Positions 1-7,493 are shown, counted from the first letter of the stretch. The stretch is 10,165 nt of DNA from Oscillospiraceae bacterium (GCA_018109965.1 JAGBFE010000403.1:1-10165), one strand, 5' to 3'. Translations and numbers: made by a program. Notes: a model not told the origin generated them from the sequence alone.

Positions 1-1471
1 ATTTTACAAATTTTTTAAATGCTGCAACACCTTCAGGTGTGCGTTTATAAACGCCTGCATGTTCCAAAACTTTATTGAACACCTTACCTACCTCTACCTT
101 CAGAATTGATAATGTATTTTCATTTGTAAAGGTATATTTTTCTTTAAGCTCTTCCAGCCATTCGTTGTGTTTCTGTGCTGTTTCAGAAAGAGGCTTTCCT
201 TCGACAATTGATTTTTCCAGCTCTGCCAGTTCAGCCTTAAGGCGTGAAGGGAGCACAGCAAGCCCCATAACTTCTATAAGGCCAATGTTTTCTTTTTTGA
301 TATGATGAAGCTCGGCATGAGGATGAAAAACGCCAAGTGGATGTTCGTCGGTAGTGATATTATTTCTCAGCACCAGGTCAAGCTCATAGTTTTCTCCTCT
401 GCGGCGGGCAATAGGTGTTATTGTATTGTGCATAACACCATCAGTTTCGGCAAACACAAAAGCGTCAATATCGGTATATTCTCTCCAGCAGGCAAGAATT
501 TTATCGGCAAGTTTTACAAGGCGTTCTTTGTCCGCGCCATTGAGTCTGATAACGCTCATAGGCCATTTAACAATACCCGCTTTAACATCCTCAAATCCTT
601 CAAAAGAAATTTTGTGCTCAACAGCAGCACGTTCCATAGGGAAAACATATCTGCCGCCCTGAAAATGTTCGTGGCTTAAAATGCTGCCGCCTACGATAGG
701 CAGGTCTGCATTGCTTCCTATAAAGTAATGCGGAAAAAGAGTAACATAATCAAGCAGCTTTTCAAAAACAGATTTATCTATAACCATCGCTTTGTGAACT
801 TCGTTAAACACGATGCAATGCTCAGGATAGTACACATACGGACTGTACTGCATAAACCATTTTTCATTGCCTATGCTGACCGGAACAACGCGGTGGTTTT
901 GTCTTGCAGGATGGTTTATTCTCCCTTCATAGCCTTCGTTTTCACGACAAAGCTGACATTTTGGATAGTCTGTCTGAGGTGCATTTTTAGCAGCTGCAAT
1001 TGCTTTTGGGTCTTTTTCCGGTTTACTGAGATTTATTGTTATGTCCAGATTCCCGTATTCTGTCGAAGTTTTCCAGCGCATATCCTTCTGTATGCGGTAT
1101 CTTCGTATATAATCACTGTCCTGTGAAAATTTATAAAACCAGTTTGTTGCTTCCTCAGGACTTTTTTCATACAGAAGCTTAAATCTGCTCTGAACCTCTC
1201 TTGGCATAGGTGTAAGTACACCCATTATTTTTGTGTCAAACAGGTCACGGCTTACAGTATCATCAGCACATATACCGCGCTGTACAGCATCATTTAAAAG
1301 TGCCGTAAGAATTTCTTCCAAAGATATTGGACGGCATTCTTCTTCGGTGTAGCTGTCCAGCTGTAAAACCGCAAGCAGACGATTTATGATAAACGTTTTA
1401 TCGCATTCTGCAAAAAGCTCTTTGCTGATACCATAGTTAACCAAAGCAGAAATATAAGAATTTATATCCAT
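1..1471 (-). CDS. galT: UDP-glucose--hexose-1-phosphate uridylyltransferase, class II GalT (3' end at window edge)
   Basis: Transfers UMP from UDP-glucose to galactose-1-phosphate, giving UDP-galactose and glucose-1-phosphate: the second Leloir step, cytoplasmic. Reading the minus strand from the ATG at 1471 gives 490 uninterrupted codons, beginning MDINSYISALVNYG. Visible features are a CQLC pair at residues 172-175 followed by a basic stretch, and GGSILSHEHFQGG at residues 261-273. The latter matches the SHDHxQGG nucleotidyl-histidine region of class II (Firmicutes-type) GalT rather than the HPHxQ motif of the E. coli type. FHPHAELHH lies near residue 382. Class II enzymes are about 490-515 residues, so the protein is essentially complete; the next codon starts with T, compatible with a stop just outside the window. 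AAGGAG at 1485-1480 lies 8 nt before the ATG and overlaps the galK stop, so galT is probably translationally linked to galK. No frameshift was seen. Confidence 0.93.
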   Translation of the reverse strand, partial: MDINSYISALVNYGISKELFAECDKTFIINRLLAVLQLDSYTEEECRPISLEEILTALLNDAVQRGICADDTVSRDLFDTKIMGVLTPMPREVQSRFKLLYEKSPEEATNWFYKFSQDSDYIRRYRIQKDMRWKTSTEYGNLDITINLSKPEKDPKAIAAAKNAPQTDYPKCQLCRENEGYEGRINHPARQNHRVVPVSIGNEKWFMQYSPYVYYPEHCIVFNEVHKAMVIDKSVFEKLLDYVTLFPHYFIGSNADLPIVGGSILSHEHFQGGRYVFPMERAAVEHKISFEGFEDVKAGIVKWPMSVIRLNGADKERLVKLADKILACWREYTDIDAFVFAETDGVMHNTITPIARRRGENYELDLVLRNNITTDEHPLGVFHPHAELHHIKKENIGLIEVMGLAVLPSRLKAELAELEKSIVEGKPLSETAQKHNEWLEELKEKYTFTNENTLSILKVEVGKVFNKVLEHAGVYKRTPEGVAAFKKFVK

Positions 1472-1483
1472 AACAATAACTCC

Positions 1484-2635
1484 TTATTGTACCCTTACGC
1501 CTCCGTAAGGACGAATATCAAGAATATGACAGCAGTCTTTGCCCAAAGATTTTTCCATATTATATTTAAAACTATCCAATATATCCAACGGTACAAAAGC
1601 CTGTACTGTTCCGGCAAAACCGCCGCCGTGAACACGGTATGCACCTCTTCCTTTAAGGAAGGTATCACATAATGCAAGGGTAAGCGCAACTGCCTGATGA
1701 GCTGTTTCACCCGTTGGTGTTATATTCTGCAGATACATCCAGGAGCTATGTCCCGAACTTCTTACAAGACTTAAGAATGTATCTATGTCTTTATGGCGCA
1801 AGGCCTTTACCTGCTTTTCAACCCTTTTGTTTTCCTGGTAGATATGTATTGCTCTGAGAATCGCACGGTCTGTCACATGTTCTCTCAATTGCGGAAGTGC
1901 GTTGAAAAACAGTTCTTCAGGAATTTCACGCAACACACTTTTTCCAAAAAACTCGCATACGCTCTTTAGCTCTTCGGTTATAGCAGCATATTCGTGGGTA
2001 AGGTTGGCATGGTCAGCACCACTGTCAATAATACATAAAGCGTAGCCGTTTTTTGCAAGGTCAAAATCAATGCTTTCAACCTTTGGATACTGTGGGTTGT
2101 GAAAATCTATATACACAAGGCCACCTGTTGCTGATGCCATCTGATCCATAAGTCCGCAGGGCTTGCCAAAATATGTGTTTTCTGTCCACTGACCAATCTT
2201 TGCGATTTCTGCCGGGAACAGTCTGCCGTCAAAAAACAGCTCGTTGCATATTGTCCCCATAAGCACTTCAAAGGCCGCAGAGGAACTTAAGCCACTGCCT
2301 GCAAGAACTGTGGATTTTATATTTGCATCAAAGCCTTTAAGCTGGGCGCCTTTCTGTGCAAATGCTGCAAGAACTCCTCGCACCAAAGCCGCTGTTGTAT
2401 TTTTTTCTTTTTCCTTTTTGTCAAGGTCGCACAGTGATATCTCTATATCAGGATAACCCTCAGAATTAATTCTCACTGTATCTGTATCGTTTAATACCAC
2501 CTCTGCAACAGCTTCAAGGTTAACCGCTGCCGCAATCACACATCCATGCTGGTGGTCTGTGTGATTGCCTGCAATTTCGGTTCTTCCCGGCGCAGAGAAG
2601 ATATAAAGAAAAGGAGGTAAAACATTATTATTCAT
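1484..2635 (-). CDS. galK: Galactokinase (GHMP kinase family)
   Basis: Phosphorylates galactose at C1 with ATP, the first Leloir step, in the cytoplasm. From the ATG at 2635 it is 383 residues, near the usual 380-390. The galactokinase signature GRTEIAGNHTDHQHG is at residues 17-31, the ATP-binding GSGLSSSAA at 113-121, the GLMDQ motif with the probable catalytic Asp164 at 161-165, and the third GHMP motif HGGGFAGTVQAF at about 336-347. The N-terminus is uncertain. Only 16 residues precede GRTEI, about 10-20 fewer than in relatives as I recall them, and the ATG has only a weak GGAA (2645-2642) as ribosome binding site. The frame stays open upstream to a TTG at 2713, but that codon lies in a hairpin loop and gives a Cys-rich, unrelated sequence. 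An AUC at 2665 is better placed relative to a Shine-Dalgarno (separate entry). Identity is secure; the start is not. Located between the permease and galT. Confidence 0.92.
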   Translation of the reverse strand: MNNNVLPPFLYIFSAPGRTEIAGNHTDHQHGCVIAAAVNLEAVAEVVLNDTDTVRINSEGYPDIEISLCDLDKKEKEKNTTAALVRGVLAAFAQKGAQLKGFDANIKSTVLAGSGLSSSAAFEVLMGTICNELFFDGRLFPAEIAKIGQWTENTYFGKPCGLMDQMASATGGLVYIDFHNPQYPKVESIDFDLAKNGYALCIIDSGADHANLTHEYAAITEELKSVCEFFGKSVLREIPEELFFNALPQLREHVTDRAILRAIHIYQENKRVEKQVKALRHKDIDTFLSLVRSSGHSSWMYLQNITPTGETAHQAVALTLALCDTFLKGRGAYRVHGGGFAGTVQAFVPLDILDSFKYNMEKSLGKDCCHILDIRPYGGVRVQ

Positions 2636-2662
2636 AGTTGGTTCCAAAGATAATAATTGAAA

Positions 2663-2677
2663 GATTTTAATCTCCCT
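2663..2677 (-). promoter_or_regulatory. Shine-Dalgarno AGGGAG spaced 6 nt from an in-frame AUC codon, upstream of the galK ATG
   Basis: On the minus strand AGGGAG occupies 2677-2672, then ATTAAA, then ATC at 2665-2663, in frame with galK and 30 nt upstream of the first ATG. Spacing is ideal for initiation at that codon, and starting there would restore ten residues to the short N-terminus. AUC is a very poor start in known bacteria, so this could be a mutated former ATG, a rare non-canonical start, or coincidence. The neighbouring genes all have AGGAG 6-8 nt before an ATG. Confidence 0.35.
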
Positions 2678-2684
2678 GTCGCAC

Positions 2685-2727
2685 AAGCAGAGGCGGCAAT
2701 TTCGTGTGCACAAGCCGCCGTCTGCTT
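2685..2727. repeat. Strong imperfect hairpin between permease and galK (REP-like or mRNA-processing element)
   Basis: The arms AAGCAGA-GGCGGC (2685-2697) and GCCGCC-G-TCTGCTT (2714-2727) pair over 13 bp with one bulged G at 2720. They enclose a 16-nt loop that contains the palindrome TGTGCACA. It is much more GC-rich than its surroundings. On the minus-strand transcript it lies about 80 nt downstream of the permease stop and is followed by GTGCGACAGGGAG, with no U-run, so it is not a classical intrinsic terminator. Possible roles are protection of the upstream lacZ-permease mRNA, an attenuator, or one copy of a dispersed palindromic repeat. No second copy was seen in this window. Confidence 0.6.
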
Positions 2728-2809
2728 TAATGCTTACTATTTAACAGGGTGTTCTGATTGCTGTAAAGAGTGGGATGCAGCAAGCAAAACAGAGATGGAT
2801 ATATTATGC

Positions 2810-4186
2810 TTATTTAGAAGGATTGTTTGTTGAAGAAAGTTTTTCGTTTGCTTTTTCCACATTAAGACGGGAAAGAATAAGTGTAACGATAACTGTCATT
2901 ACAAGTGGCAGCCAGAGATATACAATATGCAGCATATTCATCGCAGAAGCTGTCTGCACTGCTGCCTGTTCGATAAATCCTGCGCTGTCAAGCAGCCAGC
3001 CGCACATTGCTGTGCCTATGCTGCCGCCCACCTTGATACCAAAAGACGAACAGGAATACATTGTGCCGTCAATTCGTTTGCCTTTTGTATGGAATGTGTA
3101 TTCGGAGCAGGATGCGATAAGAGCGTTAAGGTCGCCCTGCAGTGGGCTTGTACCAAATGCAGCAACTGCTGTGAAAGCAAGCATAAGAGGAATGCTGTGC
3201 ATATATCCTGCTACAATTACCAGTGCCCGGCCAATAATTGCAACCACATAACCGATAAGGTTGATTTTATACATGCCGTTAAACTTTTTTACCAGATAAG
3301 GTGTTATAAGCAAACCGATAATAAGAGGGATATTGATAGCCAAGGAGAAGTCACCCAGAAGACCTTCATCACCAAGGACATTTTTCATAAAATACACACC
3401 CATATTAAGCATGGAAGCATAAAGCTGTGTGCCCACATAAGTGCCGCAAATCATAAGGTAATACTTGTTGGTAAACAGCATTTTCGCTGCCTGAACCATT
3501 GTGTATTTTTCTTCCTGCTCCTGCAGGTCTTTGTCATCTGTTTCATCAAGTTCTTCCGCAGAAAGTTCTTTTACGGACAAGCCGGAGATTGTATTTGTAA
3601 CAAGACCGATTATTGCATATATAATAGCAACTATCTTCCAGCCCTGTGCGCCGCCGCCAAAAAAGTTTACAGCGTCAATAGTGATGTACTGGATAAGCAG
3701 TGATGTGCCGAATGCAAAGATGAAGCGGATGGAGCCAAGCTGAACACGTTCGGAGCTGTTTTTTGTTATCAGTGCTGTAAGAGATGCATATGCAATGTTG
3801 TTTGCTGTGTAGAATACGGCGTTGAGCAAAGTATATGCAACAAAGAAGTATACATACTGTGCGGTTTCGCCCCAGGATTCCGGAACCATAAATATTGCAG
3901 CAAGTGTAACTGCACAGCCAATATAACCGTAAATCATCCAAGGACGGGCTTTACCCATTTTTGTGTGGGTTTTGTCAATCATCGCACCAAAGAATATGTC
4001 GGAAACACCGTCAAACAGCTTACTTGCAGCCATAAGAGTACCAACTATACCGATGTTCATACCGATTGTTTCGGTAAGATAGAACATCATAAATGTGGAA
4101 AGGAATGCATATACAACGTTACCGGCAATATCACCAGAGCCGTAGCCCACCTTGTTGTACCATTTTAAATATTTCTTTTCAGTCAT
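2810..4186 (-). CDS. GPH-family sugar:cation symporter (probable lactose/galactoside permease)
   Basis: A 458-residue, very hydrophobic protein with about twelve membrane segments, of the glycoside-pentoside-hexuronide (GPH, MelB/LacS-like) branch of the major facilitator superfamily. The N-terminus has YGSGDIAGN (residues 15-23). The family motif around KLFDGVSDIFFG to MGKARPW (56-83) contains Asp59 and Asp63, corresponding by eye to the cation-site aspartates of MelB; Asp19 corresponds to a MelB sugar-site residue. The position of MelB Asp124 appears to be Asn130. An acidic, charged cytoplasmic loop lies near residues 205-230. It ends after the last helix with about 25 polar residues and lacks the C-terminal EIIA-like domain of streptococcal LacS. 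AGGAG at 4198-4194 lies 7 nt before the ATG, and the gene starts 15 nt after the lacZ stop. Import of lactose or a related beta-galactoside is inferred from the operon; melibiose or another galactoside is possible. Confidence 0.88.
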   Translation of the reverse strand: MTEKKYLKWYNKVGYGSGDIAGNVVYAFLSTFMMFYLTETIGMNIGIVGTLMAASKLFDGVSDIFFGAMIDKTHTKMGKARPWMIYGYIGCAVTLAAIFMVPESWGETAQYVYFFVAYTLLNAVFYTANNIAYASLTALITKNSSERVQLGSIRFIFAFGTSLLIQYITIDAVNFFGGGAQGWKIVAIIYAIIGLVTNTISGLSVKELSAEELDETDDKDLQEQEEKYTMVQAAKMLFTNKYYLMICGTYVGTQLYASMLNMGVYFMKNVLGDEGLLGDFSLAINIPLIIGLLITPYLVKKFNGMYKINLIGYVVAIIGRALVIVAGYMHSIPLMLAFTAVAAFGTSPLQGDLNALIASCSEYTFHTKGKRIDGTMYSCSSFGIKVGGSIGTAMCGWLLDSAGFIEQAAVQTASAMNMLHIVYLWLPLVMTVIVTLILSRLNVEKANEKLSSTNNPSK

Positions 4187-4201
4187 AATTATTCTCCTGT
4201 A

Positions 4202-7200
4202 CTATTTTGATTCAGGGATTATGCGGATTGCGAAATCTATTGTTTCGTCGTTAAGTGCGTATTTTTCCATAAGTACCGGACCACAGCTGTTGGAGCCGAT
4301 GCCGTTCTGACGGTAGTCAAGGCACAATACTGTACTGCCGCTTTCGCAAAGTTCAAAATTGTGTGCTTTTGCGGTAAGTTCTTCCTGTGTATAACGTGAA
4401 GCATTAAAGCTGAAATTTTCAGGTGCTACAGCTGTAATTCTAAGGTTTTCGCTTTCAAGAGTTACATAATCACAGTCGCCGTGAGCACCGTTTTCCTGTG
4501 GACGGATATAATCTTCATGCAGGCTGTCAACTGTATTTTCAAAAACGCTGTGGTGTGCGGCAATTCGTTTGTCGGGGTAGTTTTCCATAGGACCAAGTCC
4601 GTAGTAGCTTACCTGTTTAAGTTCTTCCGGTAAGAAGAGGCGGAGTCCGAATCTTGGCAGCTGTGGAAATTCCATATTGCGTTTTGCAAGGATATTTGCA
4701 GTTACTGCACCATTTACCGATACTGTCCAGTCAATTTCAATATCCATAAATCTCTGCACAGATGGTGCGGAGATGGAAACATCTGAATGGATGCGGATTT
4801 CACTGTCTGCCATTACATAATGTGTACGATAAGCTCTTGTAACAGCCTTATCATATCTTGCTGCCATCCAGTGAAGCTTAAGCTTTCTGTCGTTGTCGGT
4901 AGGTGCTCGCCATATGTTAAGGTTAATTGCTTCGTTCAGGAGATTCTTTCCTTCAAATTCCAGCTCACAAAACATACCTGTGAATTTATCATAGGTATAG
5001 TTGAAATTCGAAGTGTTTACTGAAATATAACGAGTATCTTCGGTAACATTGAGGGAGGCTTCTGTAGCAATTTTTGATTTCCAAATCTGCAAAGCTTTCT
5101 GGTTGCGGCCATCTGCGTTTTCCAGCAAAAGTTCGTCAAAGCCAAGCAGATGACCCGCTTTAAGCAGTTCGGTATCTTTTTTAAGGTAATAATTTATTTT
5201 AAGATAGCATCTGCCTTTTTCCGGTACATCAATTTCCAGATGTGCTGTACCTTCTGAATGAGGAAGTACGGCAGGTACTTTTTCTATTTCTCTGTTGTAT
5301 ATTACATAACCGTCACAGTTAATTTCATAGGAGATTGTAAGATAATCATTGAGATTTACAAAATCCATATAGTTGTGCAAAGTTACTGTTCCTGTCTTCT
5401 GGTCAAAACATGTAACTCTTGCAGGTCTGTGAACATTTTTGTATTCCATAAGTCCTGTGTGAGGTCTGCGGTCAGGATAAACAAGGCCATCTACACAGAA
5501 GTTGCCGTCGTGCGGATATTCCCCGTGGTCACCGCCATATAGATATTTATCCTTTCCATTTTCAGCTTTGCCTGCATATACAGCATGGTCACACCATTCC
5601 CATACAAAACCACCGCTCATCACATCGTTTGCATTGATAAAATGCCAGTAGTCTTCAAGATCGCCAGGGCCGTTGCCCATTGCATGAGAATATTCACACA
5701 TAAGATACGGTTTATCCGGATTGGAATCAACATATTCCTGCAATGTTTCCAGAGAAGGATACATATTGCTGTAAAGGTCAATGTTGGAAAAATCGTATTT
5801 ACGTTTGCGGCTGCGGTACTGTGCGCTTTCGTAATGTGTCAGTCTTGCAGGGTCAAAGTGTTTTGTCCATGCAAGTGCTGCTTCAAAGCAGCAGCCATAA
5901 GCACTTTCGTTACCCATGGACCATGCAATAACACAAGGACGGTTTTTGTCTCTCTGTACACATTTCTGTGTGCGGTCCACAGTAGCTTCAAGGAATTCAG
6001 GGTTGTCTGCAAATGGTTCGTTCCAGTGTTCAACATGGTCTTCCCAGCGGTCGTTTTCACTACAGTAAAGCTCTGCCGCACCATGGCTTTCGTGGTCTGC
6101 TTCGTCTATAACCAAAAATCCGTACTGGTCACAAAGCTGATAGAACATAGGTGAATTTGGATAGTGACTTGTTCTGATAGCATTAAAGTTGTATGCCTTT
6201 ATCATCTGCAGGTCACGTTTCATATGCTCAACACTGATAACCGGGCCTGTAACAGGGTCGGAGTCGTGACGGTTAACACCTCTGAATTTAATTGTATTGC
6301 CGTTTAAGTAAACCTGATTGTTCTCTATGTATATTTCTCTGAAGCCGATGCGGTCTGTAATAACTTCATCAGGTGTTTCGATAACCATTGTATAAAGATA
6401 TGGCTGTTCAGGATTCCAGAGAATTGGTCTGTACACATCAAATACAGCCTGGTGAGTATATACTGCACCATCAAATGCTTGTGGCTGTGCTGTTGCAACC
6501 ATCTTATTTTTTGCATCAAACAGGGTTATTTTTACAGGAACCTCTTCCTTTTCAAATGCAAAGCGCATTCTCACTGTTCCATTGTCGTCACCCAAAGCAA
6601 CCGTTGTAAAATAATCGCGGATAAAATTTTCAGGACGGCTGAGGATATATACATCGCGGAAGATACCCGATGTACGGAATTTATCCTGGTCTTCAAGATA
6701 GCTGCCGTCACACCATTTAAGAACCAGTACAGCAAGGGTGTTGCTGCCTTCTCTTAAAACAGATGTAATATCAAATTCGCTTGTAGAGTGTGATACTTCG
6801 CTGTATCCTACAAATTGACCATTAAGCCATACATAGAAGCAGGAGTCAACACCTTCAAAGTTTAAAAATGCTTTTGGTGCATTTGCTTTGTGAGTATAGT
6901 CAAAGCTGCAAATGTATGCGCCGCAAGGATTTTCATAAGGTACATATGGAGGGTCCGCCGGGAAAGGATATTTGATATTGGTATACTGATGATGGTCATA
7001 GCCATGGTTCTGCCACACACTTGGCACCGGTATATAATCCCAGTTTTCAGCATTGTAACCTTCTTCATAGAAATATTCTTCAAAGTCATGAATGCTTTCG
7101 CAGTATCTGAATTTCCAGTATCCGTTCAGAAGCTGAAATCTGTCAGAATGTTCACGGTTTTCAACCAAATCATCCATTCTTGCAGATGCCGGGATAAAGT

Positions 7201-7267
7201 ATGAACGGTTAGGAGTTGTGCCCATATGATGTGTATGCAAATCTTCGTAATATGCAGGGATAATCAT
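4202..7267 (-). CDS. lacZ: Beta-galactosidase, glycoside hydrolase family 2
   Basis: Hydrolyses terminal beta-galactosides such as lactose to galactose and glucose. At 1021 residues it matches the length of E. coli LacZ (1023-1024). Order of domains: N-terminal sugar-binding jelly roll (about 40-210), Ig-like domain (215-310), TIM-barrel catalytic domain (312-610), second Ig-like region, and a C-terminal small-chain domain (about 740-1015). The acid/base is Glu454 in AWSMGNESAYG and the nucleophile Glu525 in LMCEYSHAMGNGPG. Glu393 and His395 in DEADHESHG correspond to the magnesium-site ligands, and NRHDSDP (332-338), RTSHYPN (365-371) and FVWEWCDH (554-561) are family-typical. The C-terminal GIGSNSCGP motif is intact. 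There is no signal peptide, so it is cytoplasmic. AGGAG at 7278-7274 lies 6 nt before the ATG. It is the first gene of the operon, driven from the region shared with the divergent AraC regulator. Confidence 0.97.
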   Translation of the reverse strand: MIIPAYYEDLHTHHMGTTPNRSYFIPASARMDDLVENREHSDRFQLLNGYWKFRYCESIHDFEEYFYEEGYNAENWDYIPVPSVWQNHGYDHHQYTNIKYPFPADPPYVPYENPCGAYICSFDYTHKANAPKAFLNFEGVDSCFYVWLNGQFVGYSEVSHSTSEFDITSVLREGSNTLAVLVLKWCDGSYLEDQDKFRTSGIFRDVYILSRPENFIRDYFTTVALGDDNGTVRMRFAFEKEEVPVKITLFDAKNKMVATAQPQAFDGAVYTHQAVFDVYRPILWNPEQPYLYTMVIETPDEVITDRIGFREIYIENNQVYLNGNTIKFRGVNRHDSDPVTGPVISVEHMKRDLQMIKAYNFNAIRTSHYPNSPMFYQLCDQYGFLVIDEADHESHGAAELYCSENDRWEDHVEHWNEPFADNPEFLEATVDRTQKCVQRDKNRPCVIAWSMGNESAYGCCFEAALAWTKHFDPARLTHYESAQYRSRKRKYDFSNIDLYSNMYPSLETLQEYVDSNPDKPYLMCEYSHAMGNGPGDLEDYWHFINANDVMSGGFVWEWCDHAVYAGKAENGKDKYLYGGDHGEYPHDGNFCVDGLVYPDRRPHTGLMEYKNVHRPARVTCFDQKTGTVTLHNYMDFVNLNDYLTISYEINCDGYVIYNREIEKVPAVLPHSEGTAHLEIDVPEKGRCYLKINYYLKKDTELLKAGHLLGFDELLLENADGRNQKALQIWKSKIATEASLNVTEDTRYISVNTSNFNYTYDKFTGMFCELEFEGKNLLNEAINLNIWRAPTDNDRKLKLHWMAARYDKAVTRAYRTHYVMADSEIRIHSDVSISAPSVQRFMDIEIDWTVSVNGAVTANILAKRNMEFPQLPRFGLRLFLPEELKQVSYYGLGPMENYPDKRIAAHHSVFENTVDSLHEDYIRPQENGAHGDCDYVTLESENLRITAVAPENFSFNASRYTQEELTAKAHNFELCESGSTVLCLDYRQNGIGSNSCGPVLMEKYALNDETIDFAIRIIPESK

Positions 7268-7355
7268 TTTATTCTCCTCTATCTTTTTCTTTTTTTACGT
7301 TACGCCCTATCTTTGATTAGATTGTAACCCAAGATTTTCCAAAAAAGAATAAACT

Positions 7356-7387
7356 ATATTAGACAAAACATGCACAAAATGATACAA
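7356..7387 (-). promoter_or_regulatory. Alternative lacZ-operon promoter, proximal (weak candidate)
   Basis: On the minus strand TTGTAT (7387-7382) and TAATAT (7361-7356) are separated by 20 bp. The start would be near 7349, giving a leader of about 80 nt. The -35 overlaps the -10 of the araC promoter on the other strand, so the two could not easily be occupied together. The long spacer makes this a weak call. Confidence 0.25.
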
Positions 7388-7388
7388 T
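7360..7388 (+). promoter_or_regulatory. Promoter of the AraC-family regulator
   Basis: TAGACA (7360-7365) and TACAAT (7383-7388) are separated by 17 bp, with a TGA extended -10 just before TACAAT. Each hexamer differs from the sigma-70/sigma-A consensus at one position. The start would be near 7395, leaving a leader of about 99 nt before the ATG at 7494. One ATGCACAAAAT box lies inside the spacer, suggesting autoregulation. Confidence 0.6.
7370..7380 (+). promoter_or_regulatory. Operator-like box 1, ATGCACAAAAT
   Basis: First of three copies of ATGCACAAA in the lacZ/araC intergenic region, here as ATGCACAAAAT and followed four bases later by TACA. It sits in the middle of the 17-bp spacer of the araC promoter. 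A bound protein there would be expected to block RNA polymerase. Assignment to the adjacent AraC-type protein is inference from position and repetition. Confidence 0.5.
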
Positions 7389-7405
7389 GATATCAACAAA
7401 AACCA

Positions 7406-7431
7406 CCATTTATGGCCATTTTCAGACCATT
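7406..7431. repeat. Three CCATT tracts phased at 10-11 bp
   Basis: CCATT begins at 7406, 7416 and 7427, i.e. at 10 and 11 bp intervals, so the three copies face the same side of the helix. The middle one is part of the palindrome ATGGCCAT (7412-7419). They lie between operator-like boxes 1 and 2. A protein contact surface or intrinsic bend is possible, but 5-bp words in AT-rich DNA may repeat by chance. Confidence 0.3.
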
Positions 7432-7460
7432 ATATGCACAAAATTACACTCATTTGTCAA
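7429..7460 (-). promoter_or_regulatory. Candidate lacZ-operon promoter with consensus hexamers and a 20-bp spacer
   Basis: On the minus strand TTGACA (7460-7455) and TATAAT (7434-7429) both match consensus perfectly but are 20 bp apart, longer than the usual 16-18. Such spacing generally makes a promoter weak unless a regulator helps. Box 2 (7434-7444) fills half the spacer and touches the -10; box 3 (7463-7471) lies 2 bp upstream of the -35. The start would be near 7422, with a leader of about 155 nt before lacZ. Confidence 0.45.
7434..7444 (+). promoter_or_regulatory. Operator-like box 2, ATGCACAAAAT
   Basis: An exact 11-bp copy of box 1, 64 bp away (about six helical turns), here inside the spacer of the candidate lacZ promoter and overlapping the first base of its -10. 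TACA follows two bases later. Confidence 0.5.
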
Positions 7461-7462
7461 AG

Positions 7463-7471
7463 ATGCACAAA
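7463..7471 (+). promoter_or_regulatory. Operator-like box 3, ATGCACAAA
   Basis: Third copy of the 9-bp core, 29 bp from box 2 and directly followed by TACA. It lies 2 bp upstream of the lacZ -35 (minus strand), a position where AraC-family activators commonly contact RNA polymerase, and just upstream of the araC ribosome binding site (AAGGAG, 7478-7483). Confidence 0.5.
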
Positions 7472-7493
7472 TACAGCAAGGAGAATTTGTTAA

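Noticed and set aside
302..1126. Plus-strand open frames in the galT region
   Set aside because: The minus strand reads through all of 1-1471 as class II GalT without interruption, so these are shadows.
2606..2622. ACCTCCTTTTCT on the minus strand in the first codons of galK, resembling the 3' end of 16S rRNA
   Set aside because: Flanking sequence does not match 16S rRNA, so it is not an rRNA fragment. The short match is probably a coincidence of codons for Leu-Pro-Pro-Phe-Leu, although it could pair weakly with a Shine-Dalgarno sequence.
2739..2767. Promoter-like TTTACA-17-TTAAAT on the minus strand ahead of galK
   Set aside because: The -10 is poor and the sequence sits between co-directional operon genes; nothing else supports a separate galK promoter.
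2927..3703. A 258-codon open frame on the plus strand opposite the permease
   Set aside because: It is antisense to a clearly conserved GPH transporter, its translation is Cys/His-rich without any family resemblance, and it has no ribosome binding site worth the name. It is the shadow of the permease codons.
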